DNA of 64,000 bases from Sphingobium xanthum (lineage in GTDB: Bacteria > Pseudomonadota > Alphaproteobacteria > Sphingomonadales > Sphingomonadaceae). The translations under genes and the position numbers were made by a program. How positions within the stretch are numbered: position 1 is the first letter of the stretch; every line of letters starts with the position of its first letter. Below the pieces are notes generated by a model that ran no database searches, had not been told where the DNA came from, and was given only the letters and a program-made list of their open reading frames with translations. Positions 46,133 through 55,364 of this stretch are shown here, in pieces. The stretch is taken from the NCBI RefSeq assembly GCF_019737615.1, contig NZ_JAHKKS010000008.1:154901-218900 (forward strand), given 5' to 3'.

Positions 46133-47176
46133 TTGCGCGGCTGCCATCTGCATCGGGATGTCGCCACGCGCGCCCTGCTTCAGGTGGAAATCGACATGGC
46201 GATTGCCGAAGTCGATCGAGACCATGTCGAACAGGCGCAGCATGCGCATGCCGAGCAGCATCGCCGGCTTGTCGTGTAGCTCCAGCTCCTCAAAGGGCGC
46301 CGCGTCCAGGAAGACCATCGGCACATTCTCCAGAACCGCCGACCCGATGGTGAGCTTGCGCACCACCGTGAACTGCGCTGGCACCTCGATGCCGGTGACG
46401 GCAGTCAGCGTCGTCGGCACTGGCGGGATCACAAGCTTCTTGAGCTTGAGGCTGTTGAACAGCGCCATGTTGCCGACGCTCATCTCGGCGCCGGTGTCGA
46501 GGATCACATTGACCTTGCGCCCGTCGATCTTCGAATCGACGAGGATGAGCTGGCCGAACTTGCTGCGCGCCTGCACGACGATCGTGTTGGGATCGCTGGA
46601 CGGCGTGCGGCGGCGGCTCTTGCCGACATCCATGCGCCGCGCCTTGAAGTCGAGCGTCAGGCGCTTGTCCTTGAGGCTGTCGAGACCGATGAGCCCGGCA
46701 CTGCCGAGATCGCTGCGATCGATGGCGAGGGCTTCCAGCCCCTCGACGGCATGTTCGCCGAATCTGAGACCGCCGAGCTGGACGGTGTTGACCGTGACGC
46801 GGCCGGCCATGCTGACGATCTCGACCGGCGCGAGCGGCGGCAGCGCCAGCCGCTGTGCCAGTTCGGTCGCGACGATCGTCCGCTGCGACCCCGTATCGAT
46901 CACGAAATCATAGGTGCCGCCGGCGCCGATCTGTACTGGCATGGTCATGCGGCTGTCATAGTCGCGGCCCAGATTGACCTGGCTCTCGGTCAGCTCGAAC
47001 GCTCTGGGATCGAGCGCCTCCGCCGGATTGCTTGGCGTGATGACAAAATCGGTCGGCCCGTTCGGGGCCACGCTCTGCATGGGCGGCGCGAGATCGACAG
47101 GTGATTGTGCGAGCGCGCCAGCAGACGACAGCAAAGCGGCGAAAGCGACCAGGGTCTTGTTCTTGCGGATCAGCAT
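46106..47176 (-). CDS. Exported two-domain retropepsin-like aspartyl protease
   Basis: A 356-residue protein with a signal peptide (ends near GALAQ). Two retropepsin-like lobes are visible: FVIDTGSQRT (Asp94) with a following VSMAGRVTVNTVQLG flap region, and VILDTGAEMS (Asp227) with LTAVTGIEVPAQFTV. Each lobe ends with a hydrophobic GLIGLDSL or MLLGMRMLRLFD strand. Viral and bacterial retropepsins are usually homodimers, so this looks like a covalent pair. Periplasmic; substrate unknown. It is between trhO and the Lhr helicase gene. Confidence 0.82.
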   Translation of the reverse strand: MLIRKNKTLVAFAALLSSAGALAQSPVDLAPPMQSVAPNGPTDFVITPSNPAEALDPRAFELTESQVNLGRDYDSRMTMPVQIGAGGTYDFVIDTGSQRTIVATELAQRLALPPLAPVEIVSMAGRVTVNTVQLGGLRFGEHAVEGLEALAIDRSDLGSAGLIGLDSLKDKRLTLDFKARRMDVGKSRRRTPSSDPNTIVVQARSKFGQLILVDSKIDGRKVNVILDTGAEMSVGNMALFNSLKLKKLVIPPVPTTLTAVTGIEVPAQFTVVRKLTIGSAVLENVPMVFLDAAPFEELELHDKPAMLLGMRMLRLFDMVSIDFGNRHVDFHLKQGARGDIPMQMAAAQSRAAGVVP

Positions 47177-47266
47177 CAGCTTACCCCTCCATCGGCACAG
47201 ATTATCACGTTCGCGGGCCGCTGCAAAATCCGAAGCGACGATGCGACCTGACCCAATCTTGCGCGC

Positions 47267-49678
47267 TCAATCCGGCGTCATTGCTAGATTTGCGAGGGCT
47301 TCGGCTTCGATCAGTAGCGCTTCCTCGGTTTCATGTTGGGCGACATGCTCCCGGCCGATCATGATCAGCACGGGGACGGCAAGCGGGCTGACGCGATCGA
47401 GGCGCACATGCAGGAGCGTGGCGGCGGCGCGATCGACCAGATCGGCAAGTCGGCCGACGTCGGTCATACGTGCCCGTGCGTCCGCCCACGCAGCTTTCAG
47501 CAACAGATGTTCGGGTTCGTAACGGCGCAGCACATCATAGATTAGGTCTGTCGAGAAGCTTACCTGCCGCCCGGTCTTGCGCGTGCCGGGCTGTTGCCGC
47601 TCGATCAGGCCGGAGATCACGGCCACATCGCGGAACGCGCGCTTGAGCAGACTCGATTCCTCGACCCAGGCGACGAACTCATGATCGAGAATGTCGGCGG
47701 AGAAGAGCGGCGCGGGGTCGCGCACTTCCTCCAGCCCATAGACCGCCAGCGAATAGTCGTTGGAGACGAAGCCGATCGGTTTGAGCCCGCGTTCCTCCAT
47801 GCGGCGCGTCAGCAGCATGCCGAGCGACTGGTGCGCGTTCCAGCCTTCGAAGCTGTACACGACCATGTAATGCAGCCCTTCATGCGGGAAGGTCTCGACC
47901 AGCAGCTGGTCCGGCCGTGGCAGCACCGAACGGATGCGCTGCATCGCCAGCCATTCGTGGACGTCCTTGGGGAAGCGATGCCATTGCGATGGATCGGCGA
48001 GGAAGCGGCGGACCCGCCCGGCGAGGTGGGTCGACATCGCCATGCGCGTGCCGCCCCAGCTCGGGATCTGTGCGGATTTGGTGCTGGCCTTGACGATCAG
48101 CTCCGCCTCGGTCTGGCGAAGGACCTCCAGCGACATGCCCGAGAAGAAGAAGCGATCGCCCGGCGAGAGCGCCGCCGCGAAGATCTCCTCCACCGTGCCG
48201 AGCTTGCGGCCATTGTTGAAGCGGATATCGACCGCCGGCTGATCGACGATGATGCCGGCGTTGAAACGATGCTGCTGCGCGAAGCGCGGATGGGCGAGGC
48301 GCCAATGCCCGTCTGGTTCCTGCACCAGCCGCTGGAACCGGTCATAGGCGCGCAGCGCATAGCCGCCGGTCGAGATGAAGCCGAAGATGTCGTCGAGCTG
48401 CGCGCGGTCGAGCCACGCATAAGGCGTGGCGCTGGTGATCTCGGTAAGCAATGCATCGGGATCCAGCGGCCCCGCACAGGCCAGTCCCATGATGTGCTGG
48501 GCCAGCACGTCGCGCGCGCCGGGCCGGAAGCGCTCGGCATCTCGCTCGCCTGCCATTACCGCATCATAGGCTGCCTGCGCTTCGAGATATTCGAAGCGAT
48601 TGCCGGGAATGAGGATCGCCTTGCTCGGCTCGTCCATCCGGTGATTGGCCCGGCCGATGCGCTGGAGCAGGCGGGAACTGCCCTTGGGCGCGCCCATCTG
48701 CACGACGCAGTCGATATCGCCCCAGTCGATGCCCAGATCGAGGCTCGCCGTCGCCACGAGCCCGCGCAGCCGCCCGTCGGCCATCGCCGCCTCAACCTTG
48801 CGCCGCGCCTCGCGCGAGAGGCTGCCATGATGAATACCGATCGGCAGATTGTCGTCATTTTCGCTCCACAGTTCCTGGAAGATCAGTTCGGCAAGCCCGC
48901 GCGTGTTGCAGAAGACCAAAGTCATGCGGTGCGCCGCGATGATGTCGATCACTTGTCGCGCCGCATATTTGCCGCTGTGCCCGGACCAGGGCACGCGATC
49001 CTCGGGAATGAGGATCGAAAGATCGGGCGGCGCGCCCGGATCGCCCTCGACTAAGGCGACTTTCTCGGCCTGACCGGCCGGCGTGAGCCAGGTACGGTAG
49101 GCATCGGGATCGCCGACCGTTGCCGACAGGCCGACGCGGCGCAGTCCCGGACGGATCGCCTGCAGGCGGGAGAGCGACAAGGCCAGCAGATCGCCGCGCT
49201 TCTCCGCTGCAAAGGCGTGAATCTCGTCGACGATCACCGTGTCGAGATCGGCGAACAGATAATCCGCATCGGGATAGGAAAGCAGGAGCGAGAGCGATTC
49301 GGGCGTGGTCAGCAGCATCTGCGGCGGGCGCGCGCGCTGGCGCGCCTTTCGATCCGAGGGCGTGTCGCCCGTGCGGGTTTCCACGCGAATCTCGAGACCC
49401 ATTTCGGCGATCGGTGTCAGCAGGTTGCGCTGCACATCGACGGCGAGCGCTTTCAGCGGCGAGATATAGAGGCTGTGCAGGCCCTCTCGCGGTCGCTCGG
49501 TCAGATCGACAAGGCTAGGCAGGAAGCCTGCCAGGGTCTTACCCGCGCCGGTGGGAGCCACGAGCAGCGCATGTTCGCCGCGCCGCGCCGCCTCCAGCAT
49601 GGCAAGCTGATGCCGCCGGGGGCTCCAGCCTCGCGCGGCAAACCATTGCTTGATCTGGGAGGGAAGGGCTGGCGCCAT
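47267..49678 (-). CDS. Ligase-associated DEXH box DNA helicase (Lhr-type)
   Basis: An 803-residue superfamily 2 helicase. Motif I is LLVAPTGAGKTLAG, motif II VDEIHAFAAEKRG (DEIH), motif III GLSATVGDP and motif VI RLLQRIGRANHR. The WH and Lhr C-terminal domains follow (RFFFSGMSLEVLRQTEAELIV, HYMVVYSFEGWNAHQSLG). It belongs to the ligase-associated DNA damage response with PdeM; no ligase or exonuclease gene lies in this window. ATG at 49678; the start at 49717 is less likely. Confidence 0.93.
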   Translation of the reverse strand: MAPALPSQIKQWFAARGWSPRRHQLAMLEAARRGEHALLVAPTGAGKTLAGFLPSLVDLTERPREGLHSLYISPLKALAVDVQRNLLTPIAEMGLEIRVETRTGDTPSDRKARQRARPPQMLLTTPESLSLLLSYPDADYLFADLDTVIVDEIHAFAAEKRGDLLALSLSRLQAIRPGLRRVGLSATVGDPDAYRTWLTPAGQAEKVALVEGDPGAPPDLSILIPEDRVPWSGHSGKYAARQVIDIIAAHRMTLVFCNTRGLAELIFQELWSENDDNLPIGIHHGSLSREARRKVEAAMADGRLRGLVATASLDLGIDWGDIDCVVQMGAPKGSSRLLQRIGRANHRMDEPSKAILIPGNRFEYLEAQAAYDAVMAGERDAERFRPGARDVLAQHIMGLACAGPLDPDALLTEITSATPYAWLDRAQLDDIFGFISTGGYALRAYDRFQRLVQEPDGHWRLAHPRFAQQHRFNAGIIVDQPAVDIRFNNGRKLGTVEEIFAAALSPGDRFFFSGMSLEVLRQTEAELIVKASTKSAQIPSWGGTRMAMSTHLAGRVRRFLADPSQWHRFPKDVHEWLAMQRIRSVLPRPDQLLVETFPHEGLHYMVVYSFEGWNAHQSLGMLLTRRMEERGLKPIGFVSNDYSLAVYGLEEVRDPAPLFSADILDHEFVAWVEESSLLKRAFRDVAVISGLIERQQPGTRKTGRQVSFSTDLIYDVLRRYEPEHLLLKAAWADARARMTDVGRLADLVDRAAATLLHVRLDRVSPLAVPVLIMIGREHVAQHETEEALLIEAEALANLAMTPD

Positions 49679-49751
49679 CAACCCATGGTGGACCGGGCTG
49701 GGCCTGCGCTCAAGCATTCAGAGCCGCGCCTCGGATCGATCTATCGCAGAC

Positions 49752-49778
49752 AAAAAAAGGCCGCCCCGAAGGACGGCC
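49752..49778 (-). terminator. Rho-independent terminator
   Basis: Read on the minus strand: GGCCGTCC (49778-49771), TTCG loop, GGGCGGCC (49766-49759) with one G-T wobble, then seven T (49758-49752). It ends the transcript that contains the phosphomannomutase gene, 135 bases after its stop codon, or a small RNA from this region. Confidence 0.88.
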
Positions 49779-49860
49779 CTGGAAGTTTTAGGAGAGGATG
49801 CCTGAAAGGCCTGATCCGTATGCGTTACATACGAATATCGTGCAATTGCGAAATGAAGCG
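49752..49860 (-). ncRNA. Possible small RNA downstream of the phosphomannomutase gene
   Basis: Between a Fur-box-like region and the terminator the minus strand has about 100 bases with a second hairpin (CGTATG, TAACG, CATACG at 49833-49817). No open frame is present. Size and layout resemble an iron-regulated small RNA, but no strong -10/-35 is seen, so a plain 3' untranslated region is as likely. Confidence 0.25.
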
Positions 49861-49864
49861 GAAT

Positions 49865-49895
49865 GATTGCAGTTTTTGCAATCAATACCATTCTC
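49865..49895 (-). promoter_or_regulatory. Fur-box-like palindromes
   Basis: GATTGCAGTTTTTGCAATC (49865-49883) is a perfect 7-bp inverted repeat with a 5-base spacer. Overlapping it, positions 49877-49895 (TGCAATCAATACCATTCTC) match the 19-bp E. coli Fur consensus at 11 positions. It lies after, not before, a coding sequence. Assignment to Fur is inference. Confidence 0.35.
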
Positions 49896-49912
49896 AAGAC
49901 AATTGCTAGGCT

Positions 49913-51295
49913 TCAGTGCCCTGCCTGCGGGCCGCGTTCCAAACCGGAAAGTGCCAGTTGCTCGTCAATCTGCGCCATCAGACGATCAAGGCCGGACTGA
50001 TCCTTCGCTTCCGCGCGTGCAACCAGAACATCCTGCGTATTTGAAGCACGTAGCAGCCACCAGCCATCGGCCGTGTTGACGCGCGCGCCATCCGTCGCAT
50101 CCACTTTCGCGCCCGAATCGGCCAGGCGCTGGAGCACTTCGCCGATCACGGTGAACTTGCGGCTTTCATCGACCTGGAAGCGCAGCTCGGGCGTGTTCAC
50201 CATCGCCGGCATTGCGCCGCGCAGCTCCGTGACGCTCTTGCCAAGGCCACTCGCTGCCAGAATGAGCCGCACCGCAGCATAAAGCGCATCGTCGAATCCA
50301 TAATAGCGATGCTTGAAAAAGATATGGCCGCTCATCTCGCCGGCCAGCGGGCTGCCGGTTTCCTTCATTTTGGACTTGATGAGGCTGTGCCCGGTCTTCC
50401 ACATCAAGGGCGCGCCGCCGAGCTCCGCGACGCGATCGAACAGGGCCTGGCTCGCCTTCACATCCGCGATGATCGTAGCTCCAGGGACGTCCTTCAGCAC
50501 CGGCTCGGCGAAGATCGACAGGAGCTGATCGCCCCAGATCACGCGCCCCTCGCCGTCGATCGCGCCGATGCGGTCGCCGTCGCCGTCGAAGGCCAGTCCG
50601 AAATCGAGATTTCTCTCCGCGACGAGCTTGCGCAGATCGGCGAGATTCTTCTCCTCGGTAGGATCGGGATGATGATTTGGGAAATTGCCGTCGACATCGG
50701 TGAAGAGCGTGTAATGCTCACCCGGGAGCAACTGCACCAGCTTCTCCACGACCGGGCCGGCGGCGCCATTGCCCGCGTCCCAGCCTATGCGGAAGGCCTG
50801 ACCGTCGAACCCTTCGACCAGACGCGCGGCGTAGCGATCGAGAATGTCCACATGCTCGCTGCCCGCGCTGCCCTCGACCCAGTCCCCGCTTGCCGCCATC
50901 GTGCCGAGCGACTGGATATCCGGCCCGAAAAACGGACCATGCTGCAGGACCATCTTGAAGCCATTATAATTGGCGGGATTGTGGCTGCCGGTTATTTGGA
51001 TGCCGCCGTCAACATCAAGGACAGCTTCGGCGTAATATAGCATCGGCGTCGGCCCCATGCCGACGCGCAGGACGTGGATGCCGCTGTCGTTCAGGCCCTT
51101 GACCAGAGCCGCCTCGAACACGGGCGAGGACAGGCGCCCGTCATAGCCGACGGCGACGCGGCTGCCGCCGATCCGCGCGACGCGCGTGCCGAAGCCGCGC
51201 CCGATCGCATAGGCATCCGCCTCGCTCAACGTCTCCCCGACAATGCCCCGAATGTCATATTCACGCAGCGAGGTCGGATGGAACTGGTGAGTCAT
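49913..51295 (-). CDS. Phosphomannomutase/phosphoglucomutase
   Basis: A 460-residue alpha-D-phosphohexomutase interconverting hexose 6- and 1-phosphates for sugar nucleotide and polysaccharide synthesis (AlgC/ManB type). The phosphoserine loop is [15 protein letters not shown]; the metal loop [15 protein letters not shown]; the sugar loop GEMSGHIFF; and the phosphate-binding end [15 protein letters not shown]. All four domains are present. ATG at 51295. It is third in a possible minus-strand unit with mipZ and the DnaJ-like gene. Confidence 0.94.
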   Translation of the reverse strand: MTHQFHPTSLREYDIRGIVGETLSEADAYAIGRGFGTRVARIGGSRVAVGYDGRLSSPVFEAALVKGLNDSGIHVLRVGMGPTPMLYYAEAVLDVDGGIQITGSHNPANYNGFKMVLQHGPFFGPDIQSLGTMAASGDWVEGSAGSEHVDILDRYAARLVEGFDGQAFRIGWDAGNGAAGPVVEKLVQLLPGEHYTLFTDVDGNFPNHHPDPTEEKNLADLRKLVAERNLDFGLAFDGDGDRIGAIDGEGRVIWGDQLLSIFAEPVLKDVPGATIIADVKASQALFDRVAELGGAPLMWKTGHSLIKSKMKETGSPLAGEMSGHIFFKHRYYGFDDALYAAVRLILAASGLGKSVTELRGAMPAMVNTPELRFQVDESRKFTVIGEVLQRLADSGAKVDATDGARVNTADGWWLLRASNTQDVLVARAEAKDQSGLDRLMAQIDEQLALSGLERGPQAGH

Positions 51296-51343
51296 GTAGG
51301 CTCCCTGATGGTTTGTGAATCAGTCAGATGGCCGCGCCGTAGT

Positions 51344-51778
51344 TCATTTGCCGTCCGATTTCAGCAACAGATCGCGCGCCGCGTTGATCCGTGCCGCAAG
51401 ACCGGCCGATCCGCCGGCATCGGGATGATTGCGTGCCATGAGATGACGATAGGCCGCCATGATCGTCTCGCGATCCGCATCGGGCGACACGCCGAGCAGA
51501 TCGGCCGCCTCGGCACGGCTGATCGCCTGCCGCCCGGCTTGCGGCGCGGGCGGGGCAGGCGGCGCTTCGTCACGACCGAGCAGCGCAGCCCCATAACGCA
51601 ACCAAAGCCCGGCTCCGGTGGCAACCAGCGCGCCGATCACCGGCATGCCCTTGGCGACCAGCACCGCCCCGGCCAGCGTGCCGCCGACGCCGAGCCAGGC
51701 TGCGGGAATCTTGCGGCGCTGCTTGCGCAGCCAGTACCAGAGGCCCAGCCCCGCGATCAGCGCGAGCAGCAGCCACAT
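51344..51778 (-). CDS. Membrane-anchored DnaJ-domain protein
   Basis: A 144-residue protein with N-terminal hydrophobic helices (about 1-15 and 30-60) and a C-terminal J domain. The HPD motif lies in YRHLMARNHPDAGGS, after DLLGVSPDADRETIMAAYRH. The layout resembles TIM14/Pam18-like co-chaperones that stimulate DnaK at a membrane. ATG at 51778 is 4 bases after the mipZ stop, so they are probably co-transcribed. Confidence 0.88.
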   Translation of the reverse strand: MWLLLALIAGLGLWYWLRKQRRKIPAAWLGVGGTLAGAVLVAKGMPVIGALVATGAGLWLRYGAALLGRDEAPPAPPAPQAGRQAISRAEAADLLGVSPDADRETIMAAYRHLMARNHPDAGGSAGLAARINAARDLLLKSDGK

Positions 51779-51782
51779 AGGT

Positions 51783-52601
51783 TCAGGCAGCGCTCTGCGC
51801 GGGTTGGCGCTCGGACAGCATCGGCAGGGCAAAGCCGGCGATCATCTCGCGCAGCTCTTGCCGCGCGGCGATATGGCTGACGCCAAGCTCGCCGAGTTGC
51901 CCGCGATCGAGCAGAGTCAGGCCCGAGGGAAACAGCTCGCGGAAGATCACGCGCTCCGACAGACCCGGAATGACGCGGAAGCCGACGCGCTTCGACAATT
52001 CCGTCAGCGCTTCGCCCACGCGGCGCTGGTTGCGCGCTTCCATATGATGGAGGCGATTGCGCAGCACGACCCAGTCGATGCTCGTGCCATCCGCCTTGGC
52101 GCGCGTCTTGCGCGTTTCCCACATGAGCTCGGAATAGAAGCTGAGGCGCTTTACCTTGAAATTCTCGGGATCGACCTGACCGATCAGGTCAAAATCCACG
52201 AAGCTGTCGTTCATCGGCGTGACCAGGGTGCTGGCCGCGGTGGCGGCATAGCGCGCCATGGCATCGTCGCGGCCCGGCGTGTCGATGATGACCACGTCGG
52301 CATTCATGGCCGCCTGCGCGATCGCTTCGTTCAGGCCCTGCGTGCTATCGCCAGCATAGACCGACCAGCTGGGGCTCGGCAGCGTGATCTCGCGGCGGCG
52401 AGCCGTCTCGGCGCGATTTTCGAGATAGCGCGCACTCGTCCGCTGGCGATGGTCGAGATCGATGAGCGCGGTCGATACGCCCTGCGCGGCCAGCGCCACG
52501 GCGGTATGGACGCAGGTGGTCGACTTGCCGGTGCCGCCTTTCTCATTGGCGAAAACGATAAGATGCGGCGCGACGCTGGACATGGCTCGATCGAAACTCA
52601 T
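51783..52601 (-). CDS. mipZ: Division-plane positioning ATPase MipZ
   Basis: A 272-residue ParA-like ATPase which in Caulobacter forms a polar gradient and blocks FtsZ assembly away from mid-cell. The deviant Walker A is FANEKGGTGKSTTCVHTAVA; TALIDLDHRQRTSARYLENR and VIIDTPGRDD (Walker B) follow. DWVVLRNRLHHMEARNQRRV is characteristic of MipZ rather than of plasmid ParA. Divergent from panC with a 92-base gap. Confidence 0.92.
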   Translation of the reverse strand: MSFDRAMSSVAPHLIVFANEKGGTGKSTTCVHTAVALAAQGVSTALIDLDHRQRTSARYLENRAETARRREITLPSPSWSVYAGDSTQGLNEAIAQAAMNADVVIIDTPGRDDAMARYAATAASTLVTPMNDSFVDFDLIGQVDPENFKVKRLSFYSELMWETRKTRAKADGTSIDWVVLRNRLHHMEARNQRRVGEALTELSKRVGFRVIPGLSERVIFRELFPSGLTLLDRGQLGELGVSHIAARQELREMIAGFALPMLSERQPAQSAA

Positions 52602-52693
52602 TGCAGTGGATGCGGCCCCTTGACCGCCCGATCCGGACGGGCTTAGCCAGCCCTGGACCTTTCCCGACCGGCCTTATCGGAGCCTCGACGAGC

Positions 52694-53536
52694 GTGCAAA
52701 TCTTCCGTGAGATATCTTATCTGAGGGCCGGAATCGCGGCGTTGCGGGCCGGCGGAGCCCGCATCGCCATGGTGCCGACGATGGGCGCGCTGCATGCCGG
52801 GCACATGGCGCTGGTCGAGGAAGCGCGTGCCCATGCCGACCATGTTGTCGTCTCGATCTTCGTCAATCCAACGCAATTCGGCCCGAATGAAGACCTGTCC
52901 GCCTATCCGCGCCGGGAGGCGGCCGATGTCGCACTGCTGGAAGCGGCTGGCGTCGCGGCGCTCTGGGCGCCGGGCGTCGAGGTCATGTACCCGGAGGGCT
53001 TTGCAAGCAGCATCCATGTCGCCGGGCTCTCCGAAGGGCTCGACGGGGAATGGCGGCCGGGCCATTTCGACGGCGTCGCCACCGTCGTCGCCAAGCTGTT
53101 CAACCAGGTGCGGCCCGATGTCGCCTGTTTCGGCGAGAAGGATTTCCAGCAACTCGCGGTCATCCGGCGGCTCGTGACCGATTTCGATCTCGACGTCGAG
53201 ATCGTCGGCGTACCCACGCGGCGCGACACCGACGGCCTCGCGCTCTCCTCGCGCAATGCCTATCTCGGCGAGAATGCACGGGCGATGGCGGTCGCGCTGC
53301 CCGAGATGCTGGTGATGACCGGCGAGGCCGTCCTGAGCGGCGGCGATGTCGCCGCAGCGCTGGCCGATGCCGAGCGCCACCTCGTCGCGCGCGGCTTCGA
53401 ATCGGTCGACTATGTCGCGCTGGTCGATTCGCACAGCCTGGCGCCGCTCGCGCGACTCGACCGGCCCGCGCGATTGCTCGTCGCGGCCCGCATCGGAGGC
53501 ACGCGACTCATCGACAATATCGCCGTTAACCCTTGA
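52694..53536 (+). CDS. panC: Pantothenate synthetase
   Basis: A 280-residue ligase that joins pantoate and beta-alanine with ATP. Motifs: PTMGALHAGHMALV (HIGH-like), VSIFVNPTQFGPNEDL, VACFGEKDFQQLAVI and TRRDTDGLALSSRN. I chose GTG at 52694 because the frame before it (to 52601) is not conserved-looking and overlaps the mipZ start region. Not clustered with panB here. Confidence 0.94.
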   Translation: MQIFREISYLRAGIAALRAGGARIAMVPTMGALHAGHMALVEEARAHADHVVVSIFVNPTQFGPNEDLSAYPRREAADVALLEAAGVAALWAPGVEVMYPEGFASSIHVAGLSEGLDGEWRPGHFDGVATVVAKLFNQVRPDVACFGEKDFQQLAVIRRLVTDFDLDVEIVGVPTRRDTDGLALSSRNAYLGENARAMAVALPEMLVMTGEAVLSGGDVAAALADAERHLVARGFESVDYVALVDSHSLAPLARLDRPARLLVAARIGGTRLIDNIAVNP

Positions 53537-53582
53537 GCTTCGCGGCCTCTGCGAAGCCTTCGATGTAAACTCTCTTTTCGCG

Positions 53583-53597
53583 TTAACCATTTCTCAA
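53583..53597 (+). promoter_or_regulatory. CtrA-box-like sequence
   Basis: TTAACCATTTCTCAA is one mismatch from the CtrA consensus TTAA-N7-TTAA. It lies 54 bases before the GTG of the Sel1-like gene. CtrA is known in this group, and mipZ and divK are encoded nearby, but a single near-match is weak evidence. Confidence 0.3.
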
Positions 53598-53650
53598 GCC
53601 GCGCATGGAAATTTGCCTTCCATCGAGACCTGTCCTTTGAGGGGGTGAAT

Positions 53651-53947
53651 GTGGCGAACAGCATGGAGAGTGCCCGTTTTCTGATCGAGAGCCGGATGCG
53701 CGATGCAGCCCGGGGCGATCCGCAGGCACGGTTTGATCTTGGCGTGGCCTTCAGTTGCGGAACCGGCGGCGTGGATGTGGACCTCATCGAGGCCCATAAA
53801 TGGTTCAACCTCGCGGCACTTGCCGGCAGCGAGGAAGGCCAATCCTGCCGCGCAGAGATTGCCGAAGAAATGACGGCCCGCGAAATCGCAGAAGCTCAGC
53901 GTCAGGCCCGCGCCTGGATCGTTCAGACGACCCGCCGCGCTGCCTGA
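53651..53947 (+). CDS. Small Sel1-repeat protein
   Basis: A 98-residue helical protein with one Sel1-like repeat: DPQARFDLGVAFSCGTGGVD and DLIEAHKWFNLAALAGSEEGQ. Such repeats bind proteins; the partner is unknown. GAGGGGG (53639-53645) fits the GTG at 53651 best; GTG at 53645 is possible. Its end overlaps the convergent PEP-CTERM gene by 25 bases. Confidence 0.8.
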   Translation: MANSMESARFLIESRMRDAARGDPQARFDLGVAFSCGTGGVDVDLIEAHKWFNLAALAGSEEGQSCRAEIAEEMTAREIAEAQRQARAWIVQTTRRAA

Positions 53948-55248
53948 AAAGCGGGCCGACGGCGCATAAGACCGCCGGCAAGACCAAGTCCAGATATCAT
54001 CATGGCCCAGCTGGCGGGCTCCGGCACGGCGAAATTGCCGTCCGACGTGAAGCGGTAGATACCGCCGCCCGCGCCGAACGCGAAGCGCGTGGCGACCAGT
54101 TCCCCGTCCGACGTCTCGCCGAACGAGACCAATGAGGGAATATTGCCGAGCAGGAAGCGACTCCCGACGAACTGCCCGTTCTCGTAGCGGATCGCCCAGA
54201 TATTGCCCGAGACCTGATCGCCGAACACATAGTGGCCGAACAGCTCCGGCACGGCGCTGCCCCGATACACGAACCCGCCGATGATCGCGCGGTCGCCCGC
54301 GCCATGACCATATGCGAGGTCCGGGGCCTGATAGTCGGCCGGTTCTGCACCGCCACTGCCGCCCGGCGTCGGGATATCGCCCTCACGCAAGGCCCAGCCA
54401 AGATTGCGGTTCGAATCCGTCGCGCCGACGATCGTGAGCTCCTCGCGCGCGCCATTCCCCACATCGGCGACGATCAGGCTGCCGTCCGGCGCGACCGTGT
54501 TGCGATAGGGATTGCGCACGCCATAGACGAAGACTTCCGGCGCCGGGTTGGCACCGGGCAGCACCGGATTGTCGCCAGGCACGGCATAGTTCAGCGCCGA
54601 ATCGAGCGGAAAGGCGTCGGCATAGGGATCGATGCGCAGGATCGACCCGAAGAAGTCGCTATTATCCTGCCCGGTGCCGCGCGAATCCGGCCCGCTGAAG
54701 TCGCCACCATCGCCGATCGCGATCAGCAGCTTGCCGCTCGCATCGAAATCGATCCAGCCGCCGACATGATTGGCCGCGCCGTCGAGGCTCGTCTTCCAGA
54801 TGGAGGCCTCGCCGCCGCTGCCTTTCAGCGGATCGGTGAAGCGCAGCACCTGCGCCTCGACCGGGCCTCCGGCCGTGGTGCGGCCGGTCAGATAGACATA
54901 ATAATGGCCGTTGGTGGCATAGCCCGGATCGAAGGCCATGCCGAGCAGGCCGAGCTCGTTGCTGGAGGTCGCGACGCCGCCGACATAGGGCTGGAGATTG
55001 CGGAACTGCGAGAAGGTGCCCGTTGCCTGATCATAGGCCGTGATGGAGCCGGCCTTGCGGGTGAGGAACAGCCGGGTGTCGCCGGCGAGATTGGTCTTGC
55101 CCGTGATGCCCGTCACCTGATTGGCGAAGGGCGCCGTCGGCGGCGCGATCATCTCGATCTGGACAGTCGCCTGCGCCGATTGCGCGGCTGCGAACAAGCC
55201 CGCGCTCGCGGCCAGCGCCGCGAGTGTCTTCCCCACGCCCATGATCAA
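53923..55248 (-). CDS. PQQ-type sugar dehydrogenase-like protein with PEP-CTERM signal
   Basis: A 441-residue exported protein. Signal peptide ends near QSAQA. The body is a soluble glucose dehydrogenase-like six-bladed propeller: NELGLLGMAFDPGYATNGHYYVYLT, GKLLIAIGDGGDF, VYGVRNPYRNTVAPDG and IVADVGNG. The C-terminus is a PEP-CTERM sorting signal: VPEPASWAMMISGLGLAGG followed by MRRRP. The PEPxxWA form is typical of sphingomonads and is processed by an exosortase/archaeosortase-like enzyme, not encoded here. Whether it binds PQQ is unknown. Confidence 0.88.
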   Translation of the reverse strand: MIMGVGKTLAALAASAGLFAAAQSAQATVQIEMIAPPTAPFANQVTGITGKTNLAGDTRLFLTRKAGSITAYDQATGTFSQFRNLQPYVGGVATSSNELGLLGMAFDPGYATNGHYYVYLTGRTTAGGPVEAQVLRFTDPLKGSGGEASIWKTSLDGAANHVGGWIDFDASGKLLIAIGDGGDFSGPDSRGTGQDNSDFFGSILRIDPYADAFPLDSALNYAVPGDNPVLPGANPAPEVFVYGVRNPYRNTVAPDGSLIVADVGNGAREELTIVGATDSNRNLGWALREGDIPTPGGSGGAEPADYQAPDLAYGHGAGDRAIIGGFVYRGSAVPELFGHYVFGDQVSGNIWAIRYENGQFVGSRFLLGNIPSLVSFGETSDGELVATRFAFGAGGGIYRFTSDGNFAVPEPASWAMMISGLGLAGGLMRRRPAFQAARRVV

Positions 55249-55364
55249 TCTCCCTGTCAGAGGCCAGAATCCAGAGGGATAGAGTGTTTCCGATCCGCAG
55301 GAAGATAGCGAGCGGCAAAAGCAGGGATAGGCACGGCGGGTTGTGGGGTGGCTTCCTGCCTTAG

